From Diphasiastrum complanatum (lineage: Eukaryota > Streptophyta > Lycopodiopsida > Lycopodiales > Lycopodiaceae), in the NCBI GenBank assembly GCA_029204225.1, contig CM055108.1, forward strand, positions 21,583,644 through 21,647,643: 64,000 nt of DNA, written 5' to 3'. This document shows, one piece after another, positions 10,700-19,827 of this stretch. A program made the translations under genes and the position numbers. Numbering within the stretch: the stretch's first letter is position 1; each line of letters opens with the position of its first letter. The notes beneath the pieces are model-generated. The model was given only the letters and a program-made list of their open reading frames with translations. It ran no database searches and had not been told where the DNA came from.

Positions 10700-10946
10700 T
10701 GACAACTTCCAAGGCCTAGCTATGGAGTATCATAACAGCATAGTAAGCACACTATGAAAGTTTGAAAAAACCAGCTATGGAGTAGAACACCAAAGCAAGA
10801 GAGAGAGGACTTCAAAGCTCACACAACTTGAATGATTATTCAAAGTGTAGTAGGGCGTGGAAACCCCTCCAAACTTTGGGCTACATTTAGCATGTAATGT
10901 ATAGAGGTGGTGTCTTGCTAATTCTAGCTCTAGAACCCACATGGGT
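10700..10946 (-). repeat. Copia A 5' LTR, right-hand part before element B
   Basis: The LTR begins TGACAACTTCC at 10700 and is interrupted at 10947 by element B. The remaining LTR resumes at 17350 and ends TTCAACA at 17486. The element B duplication TGGGT is at 10942-10946 and 17345-17349. Total LTR length without B is about 384 bp. Confidence 0.9.
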
Positions 10947-11303
10947 TGTTACGAGCTCGTAACCAGTGCCGAACCCTAGAGAACACAGATAGGTCAGATA
11001 CCACAGTCAGGGTCGTGTCCAGCGTACACGACCAACAGGGCAAGACGGTGTGAGTAGTGTGCCCCAGCACGGTCCACAGCCATGGCGGGCCTAACACAGT
11101 CTAGGGACCCTGTCAGCAAGATAGGGCCCTCAGTTGGGTCTCGACGTGCAGTCGGCCACGTAGTGACACGTGGCCGACACTTGGCAGTTGCATGCTACCA
11201 GTCCTGACACTGGGCTAGGAGGGGCTTACTCTATATCAGGGAGTAGGCAAGGTTGGGTGGATCAGTTAGTGTTTGCCCTACTATGGTGTTAGGATCTATT
11301 ACA
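10947..11303 (+). repeat. Element B 5' LTR
   Basis: 357 bp from TGTTACGAGCTCG to GGATCTATTACA. It has TG..CA ends and a CTCTATATCAGGG element near 11230 that could serve as a TATA region. Many differences from the 3' LTR are C/T or G/A changes, consistent with deamination of methylated cytosines. Confidence 0.95.
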
Positions 11304-11304
11304 C

Positions 11305-11316
11305 TGGTATCAGAGC
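11305..11316 (+). promoter_or_regulatory. Element B primer-binding site
   Basis: TGGTATCAGAGC, one base after the LTR, is complementary to the plant initiator Met-tRNA 3' end used to prime minus-strand DNA synthesis. Confidence 0.95.
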
Positions 11317-12220
11317 CATCTCCATCCTAGGGACTTCAGGAGCAGCAGTAGAGAAAGCTATCAAAAGATAGGAAATGTTTCTCAGTTTCTCAGAAAAGAT
11401 TAGAGGAGGAGAATCGCTGTAGTTGCAGCCTTCAAACCCTTGAAATTCACTGAGAATTTACAGTTCTAGGAAGTAAAATTCTTATGTAGGTAAGTCGCTG
11501 GACAGGTAGGAATCTATCTCTATTTTCAAGGATCTGATTGTAGTTTTCAGAAAGGAATTTCAGTAGAGCTGAGCGGATTCTGGAAAGGAAGGATAGTACA
11601 GGTCCATCGCTGTAGAAACAGCAAGCTACCTCTGAATTTCCAGAAGAATCTGAGAAATTTTGAGGGGATTTCAAAGTAAACTTCCCTAGCAGGGCCAGCG
11701 CTGGACAGGGTAGTGAAAAAGTTAAATTTCATCCTTGTTTTTTGAGAATTCTCAGGAGTTTGAGCTTCAAACTTACTTGCTACAGACCAGCGACCTACAG
11801 GCTGAGATTAAATCAGAGATTCAAGGTGATTTCAGAGCTGTAAATTGGACAAATCGGGCTGGACAGGTTGTTGTCCAACCAGCGAGGGCAGGGACTTCAA
11901 AAATTCCGGATTTCTTTTTGTAAATTTCCGGTTTTTACTCGGTTTGTTGGAGCCCCACACCTGAAAGCAGATCAGTCAGCTACTCAACTCAAGAACCGGG
12001 AAATTTGGCACCGTTTTGAAGCTTCAAACTGGCATTTTCTGGGACAGCAGGTCTGAAATCTTGGGGAAAAGAGCTGAAAGGGTTCCTCTTCGTAATTTAT
12101 TTGGAAGTACAGTCCTCAGAAACAGCTAAGTCATCTTTCCTTTCCCTTGTACAGTTGTAAATTAGTCTTTTAGACTTTTTTTCCTTCAGAAGTTAAGGTA
12201 GCTCTCTTTCAGTTCCGAAG
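11317..12220 (+). other. Element B untranslated leader
   Basis: About 900 bp lie between the primer site and the gag ATG. Short frames only. The leader shows loosely repeated words such as CAGACCAGCGA / CCAACCAGCGAGG / GGCCAGCGCTGG, also seen in the leaders of the copies at 25233 and 63834. I see no protein in it. Confidence 0.7.
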
Positions 12221-13240
12221 ATGACCACTCCTCAAAGACCTGATCAACCCCCGGAGAGAGGCTTCGACGAACTTGAAACAGAAGCCTTGGCTTACAATAA
12301 AGGGAAGGAACCCATGGAATTGGAAGAACAGGAACAGTTCGCCGAAGAACTCGACGAACTGGTTACCAAGGAGCAGTTTCTCCAATTGGTAACAGAAGTG
12401 GATGAACTGAAGTTGGCATTAGCCAATTTCAAGTCCAGTGAGGACGACTCGTTCGCTGAACTCAAAAGCTTGATTTTGAGTTCCGCGAAAGGAAGCCTTC
12501 CCTCCACTTCTCAGTTATCCCCTTCTCCACTTCCATCAGTTTCGGGTGAGACTTTACGGTCTCACCCCAGTGTCTTTAAAGATTTAAAGCCTCCTACTTT
12601 TATTGGGGAAGAGAAGGTTAGAAATGCAAACATTCTACAAACCTTCCTCAGCAAATAGAAGAACATTCATGCTCTTAAACAGACCCCTGACCATTTGCAA
12701 GCAATAGAGGCCAGTCTTCCCTTAGGGCCCATGGCCTATAAGTGGTGGTTACATCTCCAGGAGACTGGACAAACTCCCCGGTCATGGAAAGCCTTTGAAG
12801 AAACTTTCCTAAGAGAATTCCTACCAGAAAATGAACTTGATAGAGCCTGGGAAGCCTGGGAAAGAACAGTAATGGACAAGTCCCTAATCCAATATATCTC
12901 GCAGTACCGAGAAGCAATTTAAAAAATTAAAAATATGGATGATTATCAGAAAATCAGAGGGTTTGTCCGAGGCCTCAAAGATGAATATAAAGTAGAGGTC
13001 CAGAGAAACTCGCCTACTACCCTTGAGCAAGCTCTCAGATATGCTCAAATCTATGATGATTCAGTGGGTAGGAAGAGGGCGAGATAGCAGCCATTTTCTG
13101 AGCAGCCTTCTCAGAAAGACTTTCAATTTAAAAAGAATTTTTTAAAAAGAAAGAATCAAGATAAATTTAAAAGTGAAGCTCCTCAGAAACGCCCTTCACT
13201 CATATAGCCCTTAAAACCAGATGATTTTGAGACAGCCAAA
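12221..13240 (+). pseudogene. Element B gag
   Basis: The ATG at 12221 opens MTTPQRPDQPPERGFDELE, an acidic, coiled-coil-like N-terminus (about residues 30-75), then the capsid segment with LGPMAYKWWLHLQETG and TFLREFLPENELD, the Retrotrans_gag signature. In-frame stops fall at 12656 (TAG), 12919 (TAA), 13085 and 13205. The same stops are not all present in other copies: the copy at 25929 reads through the 12656 position as Trp. Start choice is supported by its conservation in three copies. Confidence 0.88.
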
Positions 13241-14160
13241 CAAGAATGTTTGTGCTTCGTGTGTATGGGCAAGGGACACACAGTCAGACAGTGTCCCAAG
13301 GGGCCTTTCACTAAAAAAGATAAGAAACAAGTTCATCTTGTTCAGACTGTATGTTTCCCCAGTGACTCGGCAGCTTCCAAGATCAAAGTGTATCATGAAG
13401 ATCATGAACATTGTTGCCAGCTGACCTCTGCAATGCTAGCGAGACCCTTCAGCTTTGGGCCGCATGACCTAGTACGTATGCATGGGAAAGTTGGTAACCA
13501 GTCAGTAAGAGTTATGGTTGATGATGGGGCAACCCATAATTTCATCAACTACACCCTGGTTAAAAAGCTTAAACTACCAGAAGTACCTAGTCAACATAGG
13601 TACATAGTTTCATTAGCTAAGGGTGAAGATAAAAAAATATGAGAAACTATGGTAAGTAGTTTGAATCTTAGTATTCAGGGGTACCAAGATGAAATAAACA
13701 TTTCAGATAATGCACCTGGATCGCACAGATATTGTTCTCGGGAGAGATTGGCTCTACAGTTCATGACCTTCCCTCCACAGAAACTATCAGGAGAACACCC
13801 TCAGCTTTCAGCATAAAGGTCGAGAGATCCAGTTGCATGGGGAGCATGATGTTCCCAACAGTCCTATGGTCTGCAGTTCAGAGCTCTGTCAGCTAATCAG
13901 AGACGAAGACCATCAGGTATTCTTATGTAACTTTCAGTTTATTCCTGAAGTTTCTATTTCCAGTTCTATACAGCAAAAAATTAGTAAATTAGAAACTTTA
14001 TTGTCTAAATTTAAAGATGTTTTTCCTGAAGATTTGCCACATGGTTTACCACCCAGCAGAGAGGTAGATCATGTAATAAACCTAGTACCACGTACAGCAC
14101 CTGTATCTAAACCTCCGTATCGGGTCAGCCGAACAGAGGATGAAGAATAACTAGGCAGTT
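13241..14160 (+). pseudogene. Element B nucleocapsid knuckle and protease
   Basis: The frame at 13250 carries the knuckle CFVCMGKGHTVRQCP (C-x2-C-x4-H-x4-C) followed by the protease core RVMVDDGATHNFINYTLVKK, where the catalytic loop is D-D-G-A rather than D-T/S-G. The same D-D-G-A is found in the copies at 26609, 42200 and 61960, so it is a family trait, not decay. A TGA at 13640 and a frameshift near 13700 break it. The C-terminal linker (FPEDLPHGLPPSREVDHVI) leads into RT after another frameshift near 14150. Confidence 0.85.
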
Positions 14161-14164
14161 AACA

Positions 14165-14783
14165 GATTATCTTGGGAAAGGCCAAATTCAGACCAGTAGT
14201 TCACCATGGGCCTCATTAGTCCTATTGGTGAAAAAGAAAGAGGGGTCTATGCGTCTTTGCGTAGATTACAGAGCCCTCAATAAAGTCACAATTAAGAATA
14301 AATACCCTATGCCTCGGGCAGACGAGTTGTTTGACCAACTCGACGGGGCTAAGTATTTCAGCAAAATAGACCTCAGATCGGGATATCATCAAGTCCGTAT
14401 AAAATCGGAAGATATCTTGAAAACAGCTTTTAGGACTCGTCACGGTCATTATGAGTTTAAGGTGATGCCATTTGGGCTCACAAATGCTCCAGCTACCTTT
14501 ATGACCTTGATGAACAGTGTCCTCAGACCATACTTGGGTAAGTTTGTAGTCGTATTTTTAGATGACATCCTCGTCTACAGCAAAACGAGGAAGGAGCATC
14601 TAAAACACCTCAGAAAGGTGTTTCGACTGCTCAGAAAGCATAAGCTCTATGCTAAACAATCCAAGTGTGAATTCTTCGTTGAAGAAGTAGCATATTTGGG
14701 TCACATTATCTCTTCAGATGGGATTAAGATGGAACCCAAATAAGGTTAAAGCCATACTCAGTTGGCTGAGACCTTAGAATATT
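14165..14783 (+). pseudogene. Element B reverse transcriptase
   Basis: The RT palm is clear: [50 protein letters not shown], then the catalytic [10 protein letters not shown] at about 14550 and a thumb ending in [15 protein letters not shown] frameshift at about 14740, one base in a run after AACCCAAATAA, separates it from the connection domain. It is otherwise near complete relative to other gypsy RTs. Confidence 0.93.
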
Positions 14784-15410
14784 TTGGAACTTCAGATCTT
14801 TGTTGGTTTGGCGGGATATTATAGACGATTTGTCAAGGAATATGCTCAGATAGCAGTTCCCATGACAAATCTTCTGAAGGGGAAGGGAAAGGAGTTCATT
14901 TGGGAGTCCGCACAGCAGGAGAGCTTTGATGCTCTAAAACCAGCTTTAGCTACAGCACCAGTTCTAAAAGTCGTCGACCCCAATCAGCCATTTGTGGTCG
15001 AAACAAATGCTAGCGACTTTGCAGTTGGTGTTGTGCTAACTCGGGGTGGACGACTAGTTGCGTTCGAGAGTAAAAAACTCGAGCCAGCTCAGACTAAGTA
15101 CAGTGCCTATGAAAAGGAACTCTTTTCTATAGTCCATGCCCTTAAGACTTGGAGGCATTATTTGTATGGTTCCAACTTTGAGGTCCTGACAGACCATGAG
15201 AGTCTCAGATACCTTTGCAATCAACCTGAGCTTAGAGGTCGGAAAGCTTGTTGGGCAGAGTTGATGCAAGAGTTTGACATGTCTATAAGATATAGACGTG
15301 AAAAATTCAATACAGTAGCAGATGCCCTTAGCAGAATGCCTATGATAAACGAGCTGAGTTTTACTCAGATTCGTAATGAGTTACTAGAGTCCTTGAGAGG
15401 GAAATGCTAG
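14784..15410 (+). pseudogene. Element B RNase H with altered catalytic Asp
   Basis: RT connection ([17 protein letters not shown]) and RNase H are in one frame of 208 codons. The usual V-E-T-D-A-S first catalytic motif reads FVVETNASDFAV, an Asp to Asn change. The copy at 28230 keeps ETDAS. Later blocks are normal: KYSAYEKELFSIVHALKTWR, FEVLTDHESLRYL, and ADALSR at the end. The stop at about 15408 precedes integrase. Confidence 0.9.
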
Positions 15411-15602
15411 CATGATGCATTCTTCTCTACTATCTGGAACTCAGTCCAGAGCAGACAGTTACAGACTCCAGAACCAGTTCCCGGGGCTGGTGCCAGTTCA
15501 TCCAAGAATACGGCAGCTTCCGTTGAGGATGATGATGAGTCCGAGTATACGTCGTCAGATGACGTTGAGGATTCTGAGCCTGTATTACCCAAGCAAACCC
15601 AA

Positions 15603-16560
15603 GTGGTTGAGGGTCAGTTGACTCAAGAATTCAAATGGAAACAGTATTCCATTCAGGATGAGTACTTGCTCTATAGAGATAGAGTATGTGTCCCCAATTC
15701 AGAGGATTATAGGCAGCAGGTCCTATATGAATGTCATGACAATCCTAGTGCGGGCCACCCAAGCATACAGAAGACCTATGAGCTTCTTCGTAGGCAATTT
15801 TTCTGGCCCAGTATGAAAAAGGACGTCCACCAGTATGTAACCAGTTGCCAGAAATGTCAAGTAAACCGTGAGGGCAGAAGGGTTGTTGCATCCCTTAGAA
15901 ATACCAGCTGGTAAATAGGAGAGTATCTCCATGGATTTTATAGTAGGCCTGCCTAAAACCCAAAAAGGGTAATGACGCTATATGGGTCACAGTTGACCGT
16001 CTGACCAAAATGGCTCATTTCAGTCCGACCAAAACAACTGTTAGAGCTCCAGAGTTAGCGAGGTTGTTTGTAGACGGGCTATTTAAATTGTACGGTCTAC
16101 CTTCCGGCATAGTCAGCGACCAAGACAGTAAGTTTACTGGAAATTTTTGGAGGGCAATATTCCATCATCTCCATACTAAACTTAATATGAGTACCACCGA
16201 CCATCCACAGACGGACGGTCAAACAGAGAGGGTAAATCAAGTGCTGGAGGATATGCTTCGCGCATACGTCAGCAAGAAGCAGACTAATTGGGAGGAGTAT
16301 CTCTCGATATTAGAGTTTGCTTACAACAGTACCAAACATTCAACTACGGGATACAGCCCATTTATGCTGATGTACGGTTTTCAGCCACGCTCACCCACAG
16401 TTGTAGGGTTTAAACAAGAAAAAGTTGAAGCAGCCAGAAACTTTTTAGAGGACCTAAACCAGATGATAGAACATGCTAAGCGTAGCATTAGGCAGTCCCA
16501 GGATCGAGCCAGGCATTATGCAAATCCACATAGACGGGATGTGCAGTTCAAGTCTACTTG
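15603..16560 (+). pseudogene. Element B integrase
   Basis: The zinc region H-x-H/C-x2-C shows ECHDNPSAGHPSIQKTYEL then FFWPSMKKDVHQYV and SCQKCQVN (about 15725-15870). The core has DAIWVTVDRLTKMAHF, GIVSDQDSKFTGNFW and HPQTDGQTERVNQVLED, containing the DDE triad. Stops near 15912 and a frameshift near 15970 interrupt it. Integrase inserts the cDNA into chromosomes. The same core is found on the minus strand at 36947-37603. Confidence 0.92.
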
Positions 16561-16976
16561 AGAGTCCCAGTCCACTCTAAAACCCTCAAATCAGGAGTGT
16601 GTGCTAAGTTGTCTCCAAGGTATTGTGGTCCCTTTACCATCAGTAGGAGACTAGGCGAGGTCACCTATGAACTAGAACTCCCACACAACAATAAGGTTTT
16701 TCCAGTCTTTCATGTAAGTCAGTTACGAAAAGCCTTAACCAGATCAGACAATCTGGTAGGGGACAGTGTTCTAGTTCTCCCATTGGATCCTCAACAACCT
16801 CCACACGAACTAGAGGAGATTCTTGATAGTAGAGAGACGCAGACTCGTCATACTCTATACCGAGAATATCTGGTTAAGTGGAATGATTAGCCTGTTGAGA
16901 ATGCCACTTGGGAAAGAGGCAGCGTCCTTCACAAAATTTTTCCAGACTTTGTCTTAGAGGACCAAGACGGTTCTTA
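16561..16976 (+). pseudogene. Element B integrase C-terminus with chromodomain
   Basis: After KLSPRYCGPFTISRRLGEVT and FPVFHVSQLRKAL comes EEILDSRETQTRHTLYREYL then VKWND-stop-PVENATWERG. The L-V-K-W..P-x-E-x-A-T-W-E pattern is a chromodomain, the histone-reading module that defines chromoviruses and steers integration. One TAG at 16888 lies inside it. The natural stop is TAA at 16974-16976. Confidence 0.88.
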
Positions 16977-16988
16977 AGGGGGAGGGAG
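16976..16988 (+). promoter_or_regulatory. Element B polypurine tract
   Basis: AAGGGGGAGGGAG immediately precedes the 3' LTR. It is the plus-strand primer left by RNase H. Confidence 0.95.
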
Positions 16989-17344
16989 TGTCACGAGCTC
17001 GTAACCAGTGCCGAACCCTAGGGAACACAGATAGGTCAGATACCACAGTCAGGGTCGTGTCCAGCGTACATGACCAACAGGGCAAGACAGTGAGTAGTGT
17101 GCCCCAGCACGGTCCATAGCCATGGCGGGCCTAACACAGCCTTGGGCCCCTGTCAGCAGGATAGGGCCCCCAGTTGGGTCCCGACGTGCAGTCGGCCACG
17201 TCAGTGCCACGAGGCCGACACTTGGCAGTTGCATGCTACCAGTCCTCACACTGGGCTAGGAGGGGCTTACTCTATATCAGAGAGTAGGCAAGGTTGGGTG
17301 GATCAGTTAGTGTTTGCCCTACTGTGGTGTTAGGATCTATTACA
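16989..17344 (+). repeat. Element B 3' LTR
   Basis: 356 bp from TGTCACGAGCTCG to GGATCTATTACA, followed by the target duplication TGGGT at 17345-17349. It is a near match to 10947-11303 with a 2-bp deletion and scattered substitutions. Confidence 0.95.
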
Positions 17345-17349
17345 TGGGT

Positions 17350-17486
17350 CCTCAACCTACTTGATATTACTTGCCTAATTAGCACAAGTGGGGTGTACTA
17401 TGTAGATAAATGTTTTACCCACATGTCTTATGCACAGCTTACAAGCTACAAGTATACAAGGGGCAAAATAGGCATTTATTTCAACA
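17350..17486 (-). repeat. Copia A 5' LTR, distal part after element B
   Basis: This completes the LTR interrupted at 10946. It ends TTCAACA and is followed by the target duplication CAGAG (17487-17491). Any long plus-strand open frame starting in 17294-17490 reads through LTR sequence and is not a real gene start. Confidence 0.9.
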
Positions 17487-17491
17487 CAGAG

Positions 17492-18440
17492 TACCTTGAG
17501 AGAGTTTCTTCTCCTCTCTTGGATAGTTTTTGGGGAGTTTTTGTTGCTCATATATGCTTTGATACTCATTCCCAGCTACACGTGCATATTGCTTCGATGC
17601 TTGCTACTGATGTTGTGGATCCTGTTCCTCGTTCCACTGCATTTCTTCTATTCCTCACTTGTGCGCCTGGTGTGTACTTTGGGATTACACTTGCAGCCAA
17701 TTCCGATGGGTCATCCGATTCTCCATCCGTTTTTGCTTCATCTTATGATGGATTGGTATGTCCCTATGAGGTCTTTCTGGATAAGTATTTCGGCTACAGT
17801 TTTTCAATTGGGGCCTCTCCTATTTGTAGATTTGTTGCTATTGCTTTCATGCATCATGTCTTTTTAGATGATTCATTGATTTCTTGGATCTTCTGGAGCT
17901 TTTGGCATGTTGCTCTTCTCGTGATATGGGCCTTGAGGGTACCGTGTGCCATTGCTACTTCTCATTCATGGGCCTTATGGATACCTTGGGCTTTTGACCA
18001 TGTTGGTGCACATTTCTCCATTCTAGCTATGCTTTGTCCGGATCCTGGCATATCGCTTGGTTTTCCATGCTATTACAGTGTGCTTGTCATTCTACTTATG
18101 TTCCTACTCCTTGGTGTTGGTCTTCAGATGCTGCTATCTTTTCTTGCGGCACCTATATCATTGAGTTTGTACATATGGATGATGGTTACGTATATGATGC
18201 GGCTATTCGCGATGAGTGTCCATCTCTTTTCCAATTTCCTTATTGGATTCCCGTTGCTGATGCAGTTCTACCTTCTCGGGCTTTTTGGATACCTTGGTAT
18301 GATGTCCCTATCTTTTGGGCTGCTCTTCTACTATCTTGGGCATTACGGATACCTTGGAATTCCCGGTTGTTGCTTGATCTTCTTCTGGTTCCTTGGCATT
18401 CCTGGTTGTTCCATATTGTTTGGTTTCAAATGACGCGGCC
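17492..18440 (+). other. Family C novel internal region, second part
   Basis: Continuing from 6529, two overlapping frames stay open for hundreds of bases. One reads LERVSSPLLDSFWG, DGLVCPYEVFLDKYFG and ALWIPWAFDHVGAHFSIL. From 18034 another reads GSWHIAWFSMLLQ, VPTPWCWSSDAAIF and PSRAFWIPWYDVPIFWA. Short repeated words include GGATACCTTGG at about 17969, 18286 and 18348. The counterpart at 58650-59620 has the same peptides. The content is Trp/Leu/Phe rich, with no RT, RNase H or integrase-core motif. Function unknown; it could be non-coding filler with low stop density. Confidence 0.55.
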
Positions 18441-18524
18441 GAGATGTTCCCTTCGTCACCACGATGTTGATCCTAAGTTGTTCCCTTTCTTACCAGTTGC
18501 CATTTACCAGGTTCGCCTTTAGCA

Positions 18525-18578
18525 TAGTCAGTGCCACCGACAGGTTCAATTTTTGGTACAGTTGGATGGTCGTCCTAA
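18525..18578 (+). pseudogene. Family C chromodomain tail
   Basis: The plus strand reads RQVQFLVQLDGRP, matching RRQIQFLVQWDGHP near 57930 on the minus strand, the start of the chromodomain. It is cut off at about 18578. Confidence 0.65.
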
Positions 18579-19085
18579 TCAATATGACCAAGTCCTAAAA
18601 ATGTGACCAAATAGGGCCCAAGGCCAGTACAAGAATAAAAAGGGCCCATAGGCCTGCTTATGCATAATAAAGAATAAAAGAATGGATGCGGCAAATGTAA
18701 TGAGCCGAGTCCATAACTCTCCCCTGCAGAAAAACAAAGCCCTCCACCGGCTAGCAAGCATAATGACTATCTAAAAAACAACAATGTAAGCACGCTGAAT
18801 ACTGAAAAAGCACGAACTAATGGAAATACTGATGGAGAGGACATAAGTCCTCACAACAGATACCCCACAAGCAACATACAAATGTAAAGCAAGTAGTAAG
18901 CAACTACTATAGTAATGTGATGTAGATGCAAAAAAAGAAATAGCCATGGCTAGCCGAATCATGAGGTAGAGGGAAAATTTGCAACGAATAACCATGGTAG
19001 ATGAAATAACCAAGGTCGTGAGGGCTCCAACATGATCTGCCAATTATGGTGTATGATAAAAAACATCAGTAGGCTCCCATGTGGC
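18579..19085 (-). mobile_element. Inverted 3' fragment of family C (LTR end plus chromodomain tail)
   Basis: On the minus strand from 19085 the sequence reads ATWEPTDVFYHTP then ADHVGALTTLVIS, the chromodomain end of family C. It is followed downward by ATGAGCCGAGTCCATAACTC (plus-strand view at about 18700) and GGCCTGCTTATGCATA. The same order occurs at 57640-57930. It is thus a minus-oriented 3' end abutting the plus-oriented C copy head to head. Confidence 0.75.
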
Positions 19086-19089
19086 CTCT

Positions 19090-19400
19090 ATTTTCCCTCC
19101 AAATCTTCTGCCTCCATCTATTTTGAATTCCTACTTTAGGGTTCATTGGTGGGGTATATATAAGGCAGCATTGTAGTCTTTTATTCAGTTGATGATGATT
19201 GCTCTTCTTTAGCCTCATTAAATATTCTCTTTCATGCTTTCTAGCATAAGTCCTGCTTTCTAGCATAGCTAGTGAATCTTAGCTTGTAACTCTACACACT
19301 TGAGATGTACTACTCTGTCTTATATGCTTTTTGGCATCAGAAGACATTAATAAAAGCTCTCTCTCTCTCATGATCAGTCTTGGAACTAAACATCTATCTT
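19090..19400 (+). repeat. LTR-like segment related to family C, plus orientation
   Basis: It contains a TATATAAGGC box at about 19155 and CATGCTTTCTAGCATAAGTC, echoing the reverse complement of 57330-57420. It may be the 3' LTR of C. Edges are not resolved. Confidence 0.45.
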
Positions 19401-19569
19401 AATCTTTGATTGTGACAAGTTGTGCACGTTTCATGTATTAACATTCATCTCTAATAAGTAGTAAATTGGCTAGGACTTTCTTTCCTCTCCATGAGGTCAA
19501 AGTTCAACTCCAATTCACCACACAAATGAGGACAAACAAGAGAAAAAGAAAACATTAAGGCAGCCATCT

Positions 19570-19827
19570 AAGGTTGCATTCATGTTTCCCTCTTCCTGTA
19601 CCTCTAATCAGTCACCAAAATACAAGTTTGATGAGACTCCCTTATACCAAGAATCTCTTATGACTTTACTCCATATTTCTCCCCATAATCTACCTCTTGA
19701 ATCTCACGCTGCTTTCCTCACAACTGCCTTACATGAAGCTGCCTCTATAGCGTTTCCATCTCACAGATCTCGTCTCAAACCCTCATCTCGATCAACTAAA
19801 CAACCTTGGTATGAGTATGAATGCTGA
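19570..19827 (+). pseudogene. LINE ORF2 linker fragment
   Basis: The frame at 19582 reads KYKFDETPLYQESLMTLL, AAFLTTALHEAASIAFP and KQPWYEYEC. It resembles the endonuclease-RT linker of the LINE at 31850-32060 (LTHALTTAAHAIVPPRHF, HNKWYDNDC). It is a short, 5'- and 3'-truncated relic. Confidence 0.6.

Larger units (their letters stand above)
10947..17344 (+). mobile_element. Ty3/gypsy chromovirus element B, structurally complete, coding regions broken
   Basis: Both LTRs, primer site, polypurine tract and a 5-bp target duplication TGGGT (10942-10946 and 17345-17349) are intact. Internal order is leader, gag, protease, RT, RNase H, integrase, chromodomain, the Ty3/gypsy order. The LTRs differ at roughly 18 positions by eye, about 95 % identity, so insertion is old enough for the many in-frame stops. 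Other copies of this family lie at 25190-28309, 36258-43112 and 61419-64000. It sits inside copia A's 5' LTR, so it is the youngest layer of the nest. Confidence 0.95.
6530..17486 (-). mobile_element. Ty1/copia element A (minus), nested in family C and itself entered by element B
   Basis: Gag, protease, integrase, RT, RNase H in copia order are read on the minus strand from 10644 down to about 6580. The LTR (plus-strand view) begins TGACAA..TTCCAAGGCCTAGC and ends TTCAACA, i.e. TG..CA in both directions. A 5-bp target duplication CAGAG lies outside. The 5' LTR is full length once element B is removed (about 384 bp). The 3' LTR keeps only about 60 bp and runs directly into RNase H. Every coding domain carries stops or frameshifts, so it is dead. 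Confidence 0.92.
4981..18578 (+). mobile_element. Gypsy-like element, family C copy 1, split by nested insertions
   Basis: Plus-strand gag and protease at 4982-6060 are followed by an unusual non-RT region. That region is cut at 6529 by copia element A and resumes at 17492. The 5-bp sequence CAGAG flanks the insertion (6525-6529 and 17487-17491). The 5' end is missing: gag begins mid-domain at about 4981, fused to LINE-like sequence. The 3' end is lost at about 18578, where an inverted fragment of the same family begins. The second copy at 56945-61418 confirms that the two halves belong together. Confidence 0.85.

Noticed and set aside
17294-18433. A 379-codon plus frame as a single gene
   Set aside because: Its first 200 bp lie in the LTRs of elements B and A, and the frame only by chance continues across the insertion junction at 17491 into family C.
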